Source of the DNA: Photobacterium malacitanum
GTDB taxonomy: Bacteria; Pseudomonadota; Gammaproteobacteria; Enterobacterales; Vibrionaceae
Length of the DNA stretch: 64,000 bases
Direction: 5' to 3'
NCBI RefSeq assembly: GCF_900185615.1
Contig: NZ_FYAK01000004.1
Coordinates: 186,001 to 250,000 of the forward strand
Below are positions 35,874-45,494 of this stretch, piece after piece (the stretch's first letter is position 1; every line of letters starts with the position of its first letter). The notes under the pieces are model-generated. The model made no database searches, was not told where the DNA came from, and was given only the letters and a program-made list of their open reading frames with translations. The translations under genes and the position numbers were made by a program.

Positions 35874-37169
35874 TTAAACCTCTGCGATTAATTTTCCAGT
35901 ACATGCTTGCGAGTAAGCACGTAAAACTTGACGAATTGTGTCTAATACCAATGCTTTAGGATCTGATGAAATTAAACCTTCACGCAGATGTTGAAATTGC
36001 TGTGGCATATATTGACTAAGAAGGGGTAACGGAATATCTACTCGAGATAAATTTCTAAATAAGGTGGCTTGCGCCTGGTTAATAACACTATCAGGCCAGT
36101 AATAGCGCATACGATCACTAAAACTAAAACAGCGTGAGAAGCGTTGTTCAGATTCATTACCGTGATAATATTTTTGCCAATGCTGTGGCGCTTCACACAT
36201 TTGCGCTTCAATACATTCACGTAAATTAGAACAATGTGCTTTAGGAATAATTTCTGCTTCAATTTCACATAAATTAAATAGCGCTTCACGCATAGCAAAG
36301 GTCAATGCTGGGCCCACTTTTAAAATAGCAAAGTGGTCTTGAACTAATTGACGATAAGCGGCATGGGTTTGATAGTCTGTCGAGTGCGCTTCAAATACCA
36401 TGTGAGGAAAACTATCAACCACACCACTGAGCGTATTCGCTTTCTCTGGGCAATAATCAATAACACCGGTATGATCAAATTCAACCCCAGGTTGAACCAC
36501 TAATCCAATCACACGTGTCCAACAATCAGCTATATTTGCAGCAGCAAACGCACGTTGATGAGTTTCGATTGTTTTCATTGCAGCTTGTGGTGACGTCACT
36601 TCCACCGTATTTAACGTTTCTGCTGCACCACCAGGGACAGGCACTTCAGTACCAATGACATACACAAGATCGCTATAACCAAAAGTTGCTAATGCTGTTT
36701 TTTCGGCAATTGCACCTAAACGTGCAGCACGTTCCGCAACGGTATCATCAGAGAGAGGAATGGGATCATCAGCGCAAGACATGCTGCAATCTAAATGGAT
36801 TTTCTTAAAGCCTGCAGCGACATAAGTAGCAATTAAATCATCGGCATTCATCATTGCTTCAGCAGCTGTTAGATGCTGCCAGCGATTAGGACCAAGATGA
36901 TCACCACCTAAAATCAGTTTATCGGTAGGGAAATGAAATTGTTCAGCCATCGTTAATACAAAGTGACGAAAATCAATCGGTGTCATTCCGGTGTAACCAC
37001 CAAATTGATCTACTTGATTTGACGTCGCTTCGATTAATAAAGCTGAGTTATCATCCAACGCTTGAGCAAATGCCGCTTCAATAACGAGCGGATGTGCAGA
37101 GCAAACAGCATAAATACCATTATTGCCACCTGCTTTATGACGTTGGACAAGCGTTTGTAGGGTGTTCAT
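35874..37169 (-). CDS. kbaZ: Tagatose-1,6-bisphosphate aldolase subunit KbaZ/GatZ
   Basis: Non-catalytic subunit needed for activity and stability of class II tagatose-bisphosphate aldolase (KbaY/GatY). Recognised by [23 protein letters not shown] near the start, [13 protein letters not shown] around 85 and [10 protein letters not shown] near 170. 431 residues, full length. The catalytic partner KbaY and a tagatose-6-P kinase are not in this window, so they must be encoded elsewhere, or be supplied by general enzymes. Second gene of the operon, 49 bp after agaR. Confidence 0.92.
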   Translation of the reverse strand: MNTLQTLVQRHKAGGNNGIYAVCSAHPLVIEAAFAQALDDNSALLIEATSNQVDQFGGYTGMTPIDFRHFVLTMAEQFHFPTDKLILGGDHLGPNRWQHLTAAEAMMNADDLIATYVAAGFKKIHLDCSMSCADDPIPLSDDTVAERAARLGAIAEKTALATFGYSDLVYVIGTEVPVPGGAAETLNTVEVTSPQAAMKTIETHQRAFAAANIADCWTRVIGLVVQPGVEFDHTGVIDYCPEKANTLSGVVDSFPHMVFEAHSTDYQTHAAYRQLVQDHFAILKVGPALTFAMREALFNLCEIEAEIIPKAHCSNLRECIEAQMCEAPQHWQKYYHGNESEQRFSRCFSFSDRMRYYWPDSVINQAQATLFRNLSRVDIPLPLLSQYMPQQFQHLREGLISSDPKALVLDTIRQVLRAYSQACTGKLIAEV

Positions 37170-37218
37170 TTATTAACTCCACAATCATCATCTGTGATGT
37201 GATCATGGAGTTAATCAG

Positions 37219-37995
37219 TCAGTGCTCTTTTTCAACAATAATAACTTCTACTTTCATTTCACGAAGACCAGCTAAATAATCTTCAGGAATGTCCGCATCT
37301 GTTACTAAAATATCAATATTTCCGAACTCACGAATCATATGGCAGCTACGTTTACCAAACTTTGTCGAATCAGCGACCGCAATCACTTGTTCAGAAATTT
37401 CACACATTAAACGGTTGAGGCTTGCCTCTTGCTCGCTGTGTGTAGTGATACCAGCTCGTAAATCAAAGCCATCAACCCCAAGAAAAACTTTATCAAAACG
37501 AAAGTTCTTGAGGCCAGCTTCGGCTTGAGAGCCTGAAAAAGATAACGCTTCTTTACGAAGTACGCCACCTGACATTAATACTTCAACACCCGGTGCTGAA
37601 GCTAACTCCATTGCCACATCCAGACCATTGGTCATGACAACAACATTTTCCATACTTTTTAAGCTGGCTGCGATTTCGCGGGTTGTTGTCCCTGAATCTA
37701 AAATGACAGTGTCACCGTCATGAATAAGCTTGGCAGCGGCTTGGCCCAGGAGCGACTTAACTCCTGCGTTATGCCGGCGCTTTTCATGAATGGTTAATTC
37801 AGCAATCACACCTGAGTTAGGAATAGCTGCGCCATGAGAACGCACTACATAACCATTCTTTTCTAAGAAACTCAGATCACTACGAATCGTGACACTTGAT
37901 ACATTAAATTTTTCTGCGAGATCCTCGACACGGGCTTTTCCTTCTTGGTTCACCACGTTGACGATTTCCATTCGCCTTTCAATTGCACTTTTCAC
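37219..37995 (-). CDS. agaR: DeoR-family transcriptional regulator AgaR
   Basis: Repressor-type regulator with an N-terminal DeoR helix-turn-helix (VEDLAEKFNVSSVTIRSDL, about 22-40) and a C-terminal sugar-phosphate sensor domain (DGDTVILDSGTTTREIA; KVFLGVDGFD). 258 residues. GTG start at 37995, ten bases after AAGGAG. It is the first gene of the catabolic operon and faces the sulfatase gene across a promoter region full of CTTTC repeats, the kind of element known for E. coli AgaR. The likely inducer is a galactosamine/GalNAc phosphate from the pathway. Confidence 0.92.
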   Translation of the reverse strand: MKSAIERRMEIVNVVNQEGKARVEDLAEKFNVSSVTIRSDLSFLEKNGYVVRSHGAAIPNSGVIAELTIHEKRRHNAGVKSLLGQAAAKLIHDGDTVILDSGTTTREIAASLKSMENVVVMTNGLDVAMELASAPGVEVLMSGGVLRKEALSFSGSQAEAGLKNFRFDKVFLGVDGFDLRAGITTHSEQEASLNRLMCEISEQVIAVADSTKFGKRSCHMIREFGNIDILVTDADIPEDYLAGLREMKVEVIIVEKEH

Positions 37996-38090
37996 TTTTG
38001 TCTCCTTGTGAAATCAAACAAAATCTCTTTCATTTGATTTCGAAATAATCTTACACTTAAAAAACAAAGCCACAATGCGACAAGACAAAA

Positions 38091-38130
38091 CTTTTGATCT
38101 CTTTCACATTCTTTCGATATCTTTCGATGA
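38091..38130. promoter_or_regulatory. 10-bp-phased CTTTC array (putative AgaR operator)
   Basis: Four consecutive 10-bp units: CTTTTGATCT, CTTTCACATT, CTTTCGATAT and CTTTCGATGA. The repeats lie on one face of the helix, as expected for cooperative binding by a DeoR-family protein. AgaR of E. coli is known to bind CTTTC direct repeats. A second pair (CTTTCGATCT, CTTTTATGTG) lies at 38271-38290. Confidence 0.65.
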
Positions 38131-38133
38131 AAT

Positions 38134-38153
38134 CTTACGTAAGGTTACGTAAG
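38134..38153. promoter_or_regulatory. Tandem palindromic repeat
   Basis: CTTACGTAAG directly followed by GTTACGTAAG, again with a 10-bp period and adjoining the CTTTC array. Each unit is (nearly) self-complementary. No matching regulator is recognised. Confidence 0.5.
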
Positions 38154-38286
38154 TCCTTCTATCATATAGAACGAAAGTCAATAAACCAACTATTCATAGC
38201 TTGAATTTATAAAATACCGCGTCATCTCTCTTATATTTATCGCAAATTAATCAGTAATTACATTATTTTGCTTTCGATCTCTTTTA

Positions 38287-38302
38287 TGTGACCGATTACA
38301 CA
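38287..38302. promoter_or_regulatory. CRP-like site
   Basis: TGTGA, six bases, ACACA: nine of ten matches to the CRP half-sites TGTGA/TCACA. About 90 bases upstream of the sulfatase start and close to the CTTTC pair at 38271. It suggests catabolite control of the sulfatase-porin unit, perhaps of both directions. Confidence 0.6.
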
Positions 38303-38391
38303 GTCAAGAAACTTTCATTAGCTTACGATCCGAAGCAACTCAAAAGCTTATGCTCTAGTACTATATATTTTCAATTTATAAGGATTTGTTG

Positions 38392-39945
38392 ATGTCTATA
38401 TCACGTCGAGGATTACTAAAAGGTATGGCAGCTAGTGGTGCTGTTGCTGCAACCTTATCTGCGGGTTATACCCAAGCGGCAACGGCTTCAAAAGCAAGCT
38501 CACAAAAAACACTTAAAAAACCTAATTTAGTCATCATATTTCCTGATGAATTTCGTGCTCAAGCATTAGGTTTTATGCAACAAGATCCATCAATGACACC
38601 CAATATTGATAAATTTGCACGTCAAAGTGCCGTTTTACGCCAAGCTGTATCAAACTTTCCACTATGCACTCCGTTCCGTGGCATGTTAATGACTGGGCAA
38701 TACCCTTACCGTAATGGTATTCAAGGTAATAGCCACACAGGTGTTGAAGGCCAATTTGGTGGTAAAGATTTCGGGATTGAATTAAAGAAAAGTACATTGA
38801 CGTGGTCTGATGTTCTAAAAAGACAAGGCTATAGCATGGGTTATATCGGCAAATGGCACTTAGATGCGCCACAAGCCCCTTTTATCCCTAGCTACAATAA
38901 TCCTGCTGAAGGACGTTATTGGAATGATTGGACTGCACCAGATCGTCGTCATGGATTTGATTTCTGGTATGCCTATGGCACCTATGACAAGCACATGACG
39001 CCAATGTACTGGACCAATGACACAACCCGCGATAAACCTCTGCGGATTAATCAGTGGAGCCCTGAGCACGAAGCGGATATCGCAATTAAATATCTACGCA
39101 ATGAAAATGGTCAATACCGTAAGCAAGATCAACCATTTACGCTTGTGGTTTCGATGAATCCCCCCCATTCGCCTTATGATCAAGTACCACAAAAGTATTT
39201 AGATCGCTTTAGTGGTAAAACATCGCAACAATTAAATACCCGTCCTAATGTGCAATGGGATAAATCTTACCAAGAAGGTTATGGCCCGCAGTATTTTAAA
39301 CAATATATGGCAATGGTTAATGGTGTTGATGAGCAATTCGGACGCATTATTGATGAATTAGATCGCCTCAACCTTACTGAAGATACCTTAGTAGTGTTCT
39401 TCTCTGATCATGGTTGTTGTATGGGTTCAAACGGTAACCCAACCAAAAATGTTCACTATGACGAAGCAATGCGTATTCCAATGATCTTCCGTTGGCCAGG
39501 TAAGCTGAACCCACAACAAAATGATTTATTATTTTCAGCTCCTGACATTTACCCAACCATGCTGGGCTTAATGGGTATGGAAAATCTCATCCCAGATACC
39601 GTTGAAGGCACTAACTTTGCCAATACCCTCCGTGGCATTGACGGTGATAGTAAACCAACATCACAGTTTTACACTTTTATGCCCTATGGCGGCCAATCAT
39701 ATGGACGACGTGGCATTCGCTCGCAACGCTATACCTTAATGATTGATAGAAAAATTGGTAAGCCGCTGACTTATGTATTGCATGACAATCAAATTGACCC
39801 ATACCAAATGGAAAATATTGCTGCTACGAATCCAATGCTTATCGACAAATTAATTACTGAAGAATTAATACCATGGCTTGAACACACTGGCGATCCATGG
39901 CGACCAACAACCGTACCGGCACACAGCGCCAATGCTTACTTATAG
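38392..39945 (+). CDS. Exported sulfatase
   Basis: Alkaline-phosphatase-fold S1 sulfatase that removes sulfate esters from a saccharide. The N-terminus has a twin-arginine signal (SISRRGLLKGMAASG then a hydrophobic stretch and TQA), pointing to periplasmic action. The residue to be turned into formylglycine is C92 in CTPFR; the usual motif is CxPSR, so Phe replaces Ser. Metal ligands are D52 near IIFPDEFR and the later FFSDHG. 517 residues. ATG at 38392 has AAGGA seven bases ahead; an in-frame TTG at 38386 is less likely. No maturase gene is nearby. Context suggests sulfate removal from chondroitin-type oligosaccharides. Confidence 0.9.
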   Translation: MSISRRGLLKGMAASGAVAATLSAGYTQAATASKASSQKTLKKPNLVIIFPDEFRAQALGFMQQDPSMTPNIDKFARQSAVLRQAVSNFPLCTPFRGMLMTGQYPYRNGIQGNSHTGVEGQFGGKDFGIELKKSTLTWSDVLKRQGYSMGYIGKWHLDAPQAPFIPSYNNPAEGRYWNDWTAPDRRHGFDFWYAYGTYDKHMTPMYWTNDTTRDKPLRINQWSPEHEADIAIKYLRNENGQYRKQDQPFTLVVSMNPPHSPYDQVPQKYLDRFSGKTSQQLNTRPNVQWDKSYQEGYGPQYFKQYMAMVNGVDEQFGRIIDELDRLNLTEDTLVVFFSDHGCCMGSNGNPTKNVHYDEAMRIPMIFRWPGKLNPQQNDLLFSAPDIYPTMLGLMGMENLIPDTVEGTNFANTLRGIDGDSKPTSQFYTFMPYGGQSYGRRGIRSQRYTLMIDRKIGKPLTYVLHDNQIDPYQMENIAATNPMLIDKLITEELIPWLEHTGDPWRPTTVPAHSANAYL

Positions 39946-40049
39946 CCGTTCATAAATAACCTGTAATAGATCTTTTTATTATTAATTTAACGCTGTCTCT
40001 ATTTAACAGAGAAAGCGCGACATAACTCATATTAAATTAAGGACAATCA

Positions 40050-40778
40050 ATGAATACCATCACTAAAGTAATCCTTGCAACGACCCTTTTATCTGCGACA
40101 AGTTTTAGCTATGCCAACGATTACAAAACTACTATTGAATATCGCCATGAATATCGTGATGGTACTAATCGTCATGGCGATCGCGTAAAAGCATTTTTAG
40201 ATACGGGTAAGAATATTGGTTTTGAATTAGACGCGCGTTATAACAATGATCAACTCAATACCATGTTTGATGGTATGACAATGAACGGCTCTGAGTTTTC
40301 AGCATATTACTACAAAAAGTTAACTGATAACATTATGGGCATCGGTGGCCTTTCACTCGATTTCACCTCGCAAGGTTTAGTTTATGTACCTTACGCACGT
40401 TTAAACTATCGTTTTGATAATGGTATTCGTGTTCAAGGTCGTTATAAGTGGAAGTTCTGGGATTACAATCAACAAAACCTTAATCAACAAAATTATATTT
40501 CTAAAATTCAAGAAGTTGATTTCTGGCTAGGTTACAACACCAATAATTGGGACTTCCAATATGAGTTCCAAATTTGGAAAGAAATGGAAGGCGATGCACT
40601 ACCACAATTCGATAATAAAGATACTAACTACCTGCATAACTTCCGTTTAATGTACACCTACAAAACCGTTGAAGGCACAATGTGGCGCCCCTTCGTAGAA
40701 GTGGGGAACGTTAGCCAAAGTCGTTATACAGACAATCGTCAAACACGTTACCGTATGGGTATTAAATACACGTGGTAA
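40050..40778 (+). CDS. KdgM-family outer-membrane porin
   Basis: Twelve-strand beta-barrel porin of the oligogalacturonate-specific KdgM family, used for acidic oligosaccharides. A 22-residue signal peptide ends at SFSYA, and the mature protein begins NDYKTTIEYRHEYRDGTNRHGDR, typical of KdgM; it ends in an aromatic-terminated strand (MGIKYTW), as outer-membrane proteins do. 242 residues. It follows the sulfatase by about 105 bp in the same direction and is closed by a strong terminator. The natural cargo is probably unsaturated sulfated oligosaccharides rather than pectin, because no pectin genes are present. Confidence 0.9.
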   Translation: MNTITKVILATTLLSATSFSYANDYKTTIEYRHEYRDGTNRHGDRVKAFLDTGKNIGFELDARYNNDQLNTMFDGMTMNGSEFSAYYYKKLTDNIMGIGGLSLDFTSQGLVYVPYARLNYRFDNGIRVQGRYKWKFWDYNQQNLNQQNYISKIQEVDFWLGYNTNNWDFQYEFQIWKEMEGDALPQFDNKDTNYLHNFRLMYTYKTVEGTMWRPFVEVGNVSQSRYTDNRQTRYRMGIKYTW

Positions 40779-40800
40779 TAACGTAAAATAGATCATAAAA

Positions 40801-40833
40801 AAAATGCCAGTGCTTAATATCACTGGCATTTTT
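40801..40833 (+). terminator. Terminator of the sulfatase-porin unit
   Basis: Perfect stem AAAATGCCAGTG / CACTGGCATTTT with an 8-base loop and T-rich tail; A-run upstream makes it work for the opposite DUF808 gene too. Confidence 0.88.
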
Positions 40834-40874
40834 GATTTTATATCTTGCTGATTTAGCACACTAACAATAATAAA

Positions 40875-41783
40875 TTAATGTGCTGACTTACCACGAATTT
40901 TATTTATTAAACTCACTACCACCAGCACTGCAATACCGGCAATAATACCTACGACACCATTTAATAACGGCGGCACAATGGTGTGAGATCCAGAAAAGGT
41001 GAGCTGCTGAGTTAATTGTTCAACCACGGTGTGTATTTGCGGAATACTGTGAACCACAATACCACCACCGACTAAAAACATCGCAATAGTACCAACTACG
41101 GCTAATGTCTTCATTAAATAAGGCGCAACATTGACCAATAACGAGCCAAAACTGTGCTTAAATCCAGCTCCGTTGCTATGTTTTACAAGATACAAACCCG
41201 CATCATCAAGCTTAACAATCCCTGCAACCAAACCGTAAACACCTGCTGTCATTACCGCCGCAATAAGACTCACCACAATAGCTTGAGTTAAAAAGGGATG
41301 ATCTTGTACTGTGCCTAATGTAATCACAATAATTTCAGCCGATAACACAAAATCGGTTCTTATTGCTCCTTTTATTTTTTCACGTTCATAGGCGACTAAA
41401 TCAACATTCTCTGCCGATATTTGCTGTGGCTTGACATCGCTATCATGATGAAATAATTTTTCAGCAATCTTTTCAACGCCTTCAAAACATAAAAATAAAC
41501 CGCCCAATAATAACATCGGCACAATTAACCATGGCGCCACGACACTGATTAATAACGCCGCAGGGACTAAGATTAATTTATTTTTAAATGAACCTTTTGC
41601 AACGCCCCACACTACAGGTAACTCACGCTCAGCACGCACACCAGTAACCTGTTGCGCATTTAATGCTAAATCATCACCTAAAACACCTGCGGTTTTACGC
41701 GCAGCGACTTTGGTCATCACGGCAACATCATCAAGTACGGTTGCGATATCATCAAGCAAAGTTAATAAACTTGCACCAGCCAC
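40875..41783 (-). CDS. DUF808 (YedI-type) inner-membrane protein
   Basis: Integral membrane protein of 302 residues, recognised from MAGASLLTLLDDIATVLDDV at the start and KTAGVLGDDLALNAQQVTG, the family hallmark. About seven hydrophobic segments follow. The GTG start at 41783 is preceded by AAGGAGTGTTTA. The family is common in proteobacteria and has no established function. Single gene, unrelated to its neighbours as far as can be seen. Confidence 0.9.
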   Translation of the reverse strand: MAGASLLTLLDDIATVLDDVAVMTKVAARKTAGVLGDDLALNAQQVTGVRAERELPVVWGVAKGSFKNKLILVPAALLISVVAPWLIVPMLLLGGLFLCFEGVEKIAEKLFHHDSDVKPQQISAENVDLVAYEREKIKGAIRTDFVLSAEIIVITLGTVQDHPFLTQAIVVSLIAAVMTAGVYGLVAGIVKLDDAGLYLVKHSNGAGFKHSFGSLLVNVAPYLMKTLAVVGTIAMFLVGGGIVVHSIPQIHTVVEQLTQQLTFSGSHTIVPPLLNGVVGIIAGIAVLVVVSLINKIRGKSAH

Positions 41784-42207
41784 TAAACACTCCTTTAATC
41801 ACCCTCTAAAGGGCAAATTAACAATCTCATATTTATAAACGTAATAGCTGCTTTTATACACTTTTACGTACTAACATTACATTTATTGGCTATTAATTTC
41901 GCTAATATTAAATATTGGGAAACTTTTTTTATATCAATAAATTTAATTGGTTATATATCGAGTGATGTATATATTATTGCTAATATATACGTAGTTATTA
42001 TGCTTACTCTATATTTAATCTTCACCTTTAATCGTAACAACTAAAATTAATCATAACGACAAATCTTTTTTGTTTGCACTAAAAACCATTCAATTGTCTA
42101 ATCGCAACGCACCCAATTATTGGTTTGAGGTGTAGACTGAGATTGCATCGGGCATTCTTATTCCCTGTCATACTGTGCTTGTTGTAATAGCACGACCTTT
42201 AAGGGTA
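41784..42207. other. AT-rich region upstream of the speA leader
   Basis: Over 400 bases without a gene. The first half is very AT-rich; the second half leads into the speA leader. The promoters of the DUF808 gene (leftward) and speA (rightward) should lie here; none could be pinned down. Confidence 0.5.
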
Positions 42208-42213
42208 ATGACA

Positions 42214-42375
42214 ATGAAAACTCTCGCCGCATTATACTCGAGGGCTTTTTTTAGCCTCAATAAAGTATGCGACAACGCAACAACCAAAGCCAAACCTCAC
42301 CTATCAAGAAGAACAATGCGTTTGTTCATGACTTGTAATGACGATTCCAGCTCAGATAGTCCCAGTCGCTTGTAA
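42214..42375 (+). CDS. Possible speA leader peptide
   Basis: A 53-codon frame starting at ATG 42214, eight bases after AAGGG, and ending 174 bases before speA. The peptide is basic, with six Arg. A part near its middle, KPHLSRRTMRLFM, resembles from memory the PHIRRTTHIMKF sensor segment of the E. coli SpeFL leader, which stalls ribosomes in response to ornithine. A terminator-like hairpin lies inside its early codons. It may couple translation to speA expression. This is not proven coding; the frame could be chance in a long untranslated leader. Confidence 0.4.
   Translation: MKTLAALYSRAFFSLNKVCDNATTKAKPHLSRRTMRLFMTCNDDSSSDSPSRL
42221..42252 (+). terminator. Terminator-like hairpin in the speA leader
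   Basis: Stem CTCTCG / CGAGGG (one G-U pair) with a 12-base loop, directly followed by C and seven T. It lies about 300 bases upstream of speA inside the putative leader frame, a position suited to attenuation. Confidence 0.5.
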
Positions 42376-42549
42376 TTGAAAATGCTATAGCGCCAATCTG
42401 CGCGATTAGATTTCAATAACAACGTACATTTATTCTGACCGTTATCGTGTCAGTCACCACACTATTTCGATATTTACTGCAGCCAAGCAGGGATGTTATG
42501 CACCTGTCTTTTATGGCTACCGTATTTTCGCTCAGGAAGAGATTAAACA

Positions 42550-44469
42550 ATGAGTGATTGGACAATTAATAATGCCCGTGACGTTTATAATACACCTTAT
42601 TGGGGCCAAGGTTATTTTGATATTGCAAAAGACGGATCCGTTGTTGCCCGTCCCGATGTAAATAACCCAGCCAATGCTATCGGTTTATCGCAGCTTGCTG
42701 ATGAATTAATTGCAGCTGGCGCATCGTTACCTGTTTTAGTGCGCTTTGCTGATATTCTTCACCATCGAGTGGATAGCTTATGCAGCGTGTTTAACCAAGC
42801 GATTGAAAATTACGGTTATCAAGGCGACTACCTTGCGGTATACCCAATTAAAGTTAACCAGCAACAAGAAGTCGTTAGTGAAATATTAGCCAGCCAATAT
42901 GCTAAACAGCAGCGTCAATTAGGCCTAGAAGCAGGTAGTAAACCAGAACTTATGGCGGTACTTGCTATGGCGCAAGAGGCAAGTTCTGTCATCGTCTGTA
43001 ACGGCTATAAAGATCGCGAATACATTCGATTAGCGTTAATCGGTGAGAAACTTGGCCACGAAGTTTACATCGTCCTTGAGAAACTCTCTGAGCTAAAAAT
43101 TATTTTACAAGAAGCGGCAGAGCTAGGTGTTACACCACGCTTAGGACTACGTGCACGTTTAGCTTCTCAAGGTAAAGGTAAATGGCAAGCAAGTGGTGGT
43201 GAAAAGTCTAAATTTGGTTTATCAGCATCACAAGTATTAACCGTAATTGAAGAATTACGCCAACGTGAAATGCTTAATTGCTTACAACTATTACACTTTC
43301 ACTTAGGCTCACAAATTGCCAATATTCGCGATGTCCGTAATGGTGTTGGTGAAGCGGGTCGTGTATATGCTGAATTGAAGAAATTAGGCGCTGGAATCAC
43401 TACCGTTGATGTTGGTGGCGGCTTAGCCGTTGATTACGAAGGAACACGCAGCCAAAGCAGTTGTTCAATGAACTACAGCATCAATGAATACGCCAATAAT
43501 GTGGTCTATGTCTTAGGTGATATTTGCCAACAATACCAGATGCCAATGCCGCGTATCATTTCAGAATCAGGTCGTAACTTAACCGCTCACCACGCGGTAT
43601 TAATCACTGATGTGGTTGGTATTGAAAGCTATAAACCAGAATCGATTTCAGCACCAGCAGCAGATGCACCGCATATTTTGCACAATATGTGGCGCTCTTG
43701 GAAAGAACTGACGGATAACGCCGATCACCGTTCATTGGTTGAGCTCTACCATGATAACCAAAGCGATTTAGCTGAAGTTCACTCTTTGTTTGCCGTTGGC
43801 ATGATCAGCTTTATTGATAGAGCTTGGGCTGAACAAGTGAGTTTACGTTTATGTCACCAGCTTGAAAAAACATTATCAGCTAAAAATCGTGCTCATCGTC
43901 CATTACTCGATGAGTTACATGAGCGTTTAGCAGATAAATTTTTTGTTAATTTCTCACTGTTTCAGTCACTACCTGATGCATGGGGTATTGAGCAAGTATT
44001 CCCTATTTTGCCATTAAGTAACTTAGATAAAGCTCCAGAACGTCGAGCGATTATTCTTGATATCACCTGTGACTCAGATGGTGCGATTGACCAATATGTT
44101 GAAAACCAAGGTATAGAAAGCACACTTCCGGTTCCAACATGGAGTGATGAACAACCCTACCGCATTGGTTTCTTTATGGTTGGCGCATACCAAGAAATTT
44201 TAGGTGATATGCATAATCTATTTGGCGATACCGATACCGCCGTGGTGCGTTGTACTGCTGATGGTGGTTATTACATCGAAAAAATTGATCGTGGTGACAA
44301 CGTCGGTGATGTACTGCGTTATGTACACTTAGATTCAAATGAGTTTCTGCGCCAATACCAATTAATGGCACAGCAACACCTCGCTGAAGATGAGCGTGAG
44401 AGTATTCTCAAAGAATTGGCAGATGGACTTGAAGGATATACCTACCTAGAAGATGTTCGCGCAATTTAA
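42550..44469 (+). CDS. speA: Biosynthetic arginine decarboxylase
   Basis: PLP-dependent fold-III decarboxylase turning arginine into agmatine, first step of the agmatine route to putrescine. The PLP lysine is in [10 protein letters not shown] near residue 100. [15 protein letters not shown] and HFHLGSQI follow in the barrel, with [15 protein letters not shown] near 300 binding the PLP phosphate. The C-terminal domain has RCTADGGYY. 639 residues, typical of SpeA. Start follows AGGAAGAG. An unusually long leader of several hundred bases precedes it. speB follows after 107 bp. Confidence 0.96.
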   Translation: MSDWTINNARDVYNTPYWGQGYFDIAKDGSVVARPDVNNPANAIGLSQLADELIAAGASLPVLVRFADILHHRVDSLCSVFNQAIENYGYQGDYLAVYPIKVNQQQEVVSEILASQYAKQQRQLGLEAGSKPELMAVLAMAQEASSVIVCNGYKDREYIRLALIGEKLGHEVYIVLEKLSELKIILQEAAELGVTPRLGLRARLASQGKGKWQASGGEKSKFGLSASQVLTVIEELRQREMLNCLQLLHFHLGSQIANIRDVRNGVGEAGRVYAELKKLGAGITTVDVGGGLAVDYEGTRSQSSCSMNYSINEYANNVVYVLGDICQQYQMPMPRIISESGRNLTAHHAVLITDVVGIESYKPESISAPAADAPHILHNMWRSWKELTDNADHRSLVELYHDNQSDLAEVHSLFAVGMISFIDRAWAEQVSLRLCHQLEKTLSAKNRAHRPLLDELHERLADKFFVNFSLFQSLPDAWGIEQVFPILPLSNLDKAPERRAIILDITCDSDGAIDQYVENQGIESTLPVPTWSDEQPYRIGFFMVGAYQEILGDMHNLFGDTDTAVVRCTADGGYYIEKIDRGDNVGDVLRYVHLDSNEFLRQYQLMAQQHLAEDERESILKELADGLEGYTYLEDVRAI

Positions 44470-44576
44470 GACTTAAAAAATAGTCATCCTATTTTGAACA
44501 CCCTATCACTACAATTAAGCAGTGATAGGACTTTTAGTGGGCCTTTTGCCCTGTAATATTGTTGTTGGAGAAAACC

Positions 44577-45494
44577 ATGGCAACACTAGCTAATTACCCA
44601 GATTACTCTTTATATGCCAACGCATTTGGCTTTTTACGTCAACCGTTAAACTTTGCACCAATGGAGTCAGACGCTGATGTTATTATCACTGGAGTGCCAT
44701 TTGATATGGCAACAACAGGCCGTTCTGGTAGTCGCATGGGGCCGGGGGCTATTCGTCAAATATCAACGAATCTCGCATGGGAAGGCAAACGCTGGCCATG
44801 GAATTTTAGCCTCTTAAAATCCATTAAAATTGCCGATTGCGGTGATTTAGTGTTTGATTGTGGTGATGCAGCTCAGATGTGCGAGCGCTTGGAAGCACAT
44901 GCTACAGGCTTATTAGAGCAAGGAAAAACGCTGCTTACTTTTGGTGGCGATCACTTCGTCACGTTACCATTATTACGCGCTCATGCGAAACGTTTTGGTA
45001 AAATGGCATTAATTCACTTTGATGCTCATACTGACACTTATGATCAAGGCAGTAAGTTTGATCATGGCACGATGTTCTACCATGCACCAAAGGAAGGCTT
45101 AATTGACCCGACACATTCGGTGCAAATTGGTATTCGTACCGAACACAGTGACACACTAGGATTTAATGTTATCTCTGCCGATACCGCTAATGATTGGAGT
45201 GTGGCGCAGATTGTTGAAAACATTAAAGCCGCTGTTGGCGAGATGCCGGTTTACTTAACGTTTGATATTGATTGTTTAGATCCTGCCTATGCCCCTGGCA
45301 CGGGGACGCCTGTTTGTGGCGGCATTAGCTCAGATAAGGCACTGAAAATTATTCGTGGTTTACAAGGGATTAATCTTATTGGAATGGATGTGGTTGAAGT
45401 TGCACCTGCTTATGATCATGCCGATATTACAGCACTTGCGGCAGCGACCATTGCTACCGATTTATTACATCTGTGGGCAACTAAAAAACAATAA
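44577..45494 (+). CDS. speB: Agmatinase
   Basis: Dinuclear manganese ureohydrolase converting agmatine into putrescine and urea. Metal ligands are seen in [10 protein letters not shown] (His), [10 protein letters not shown] (three Asp, one His) and [18 protein letters not shown] (two Asp). 305 residues, as in E. coli SpeB. ATG at 44577 follows GGAG by six bases; the upstream TTG is not used. Operon partner of speA, so the pair gives arginine to putrescine. A perfect palindrome TTTTGCGCTG / CAGCGCAAAA lies just downstream (45514-45539). Confidence 0.96.
   Translation: MATLANYPDYSLYANAFGFLRQPLNFAPMESDADVIITGVPFDMATTGRSGSRMGPGAIRQISTNLAWEGKRWPWNFSLLKSIKIADCGDLVFDCGDAAQMCERLEAHATGLLEQGKTLLTFGGDHFVTLPLLRAHAKRFGKMALIHFDAHTDTYDQGSKFDHGTMFYHAPKEGLIDPTHSVQIGIRTEHSDTLGFNVISADTANDWSVAQIVENIKAAVGEMPVYLTFDIDCLDPAYAPGTGTPVCGGISSDKALKIIRGLQGINLIGMDVVEVAPAYDHADITALAAATIATDLLHLWATKKQ

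Larger units (their letters stand above)
37996..38391. promoter_or_regulatory. Divergent promoter region of the glycosaminoglycan locus
   Basis: About 395 bases between agaR and the sulfatase gene, without a gene of its own. It holds several CTTTC elements (38027, 38101, 38111, 38121, 38271, 38312), a tandem TTACGTAAG repeat and a CRP-like site. Promoters for both directions must lie here. Confidence 0.7.

Noticed and set aside
42175..42213. Longer version of the speA leader frame from GTG 42175
   Set aside because: The AAGGG ribosome site fits the ATG at 42214 better; the extension runs through the site itself.
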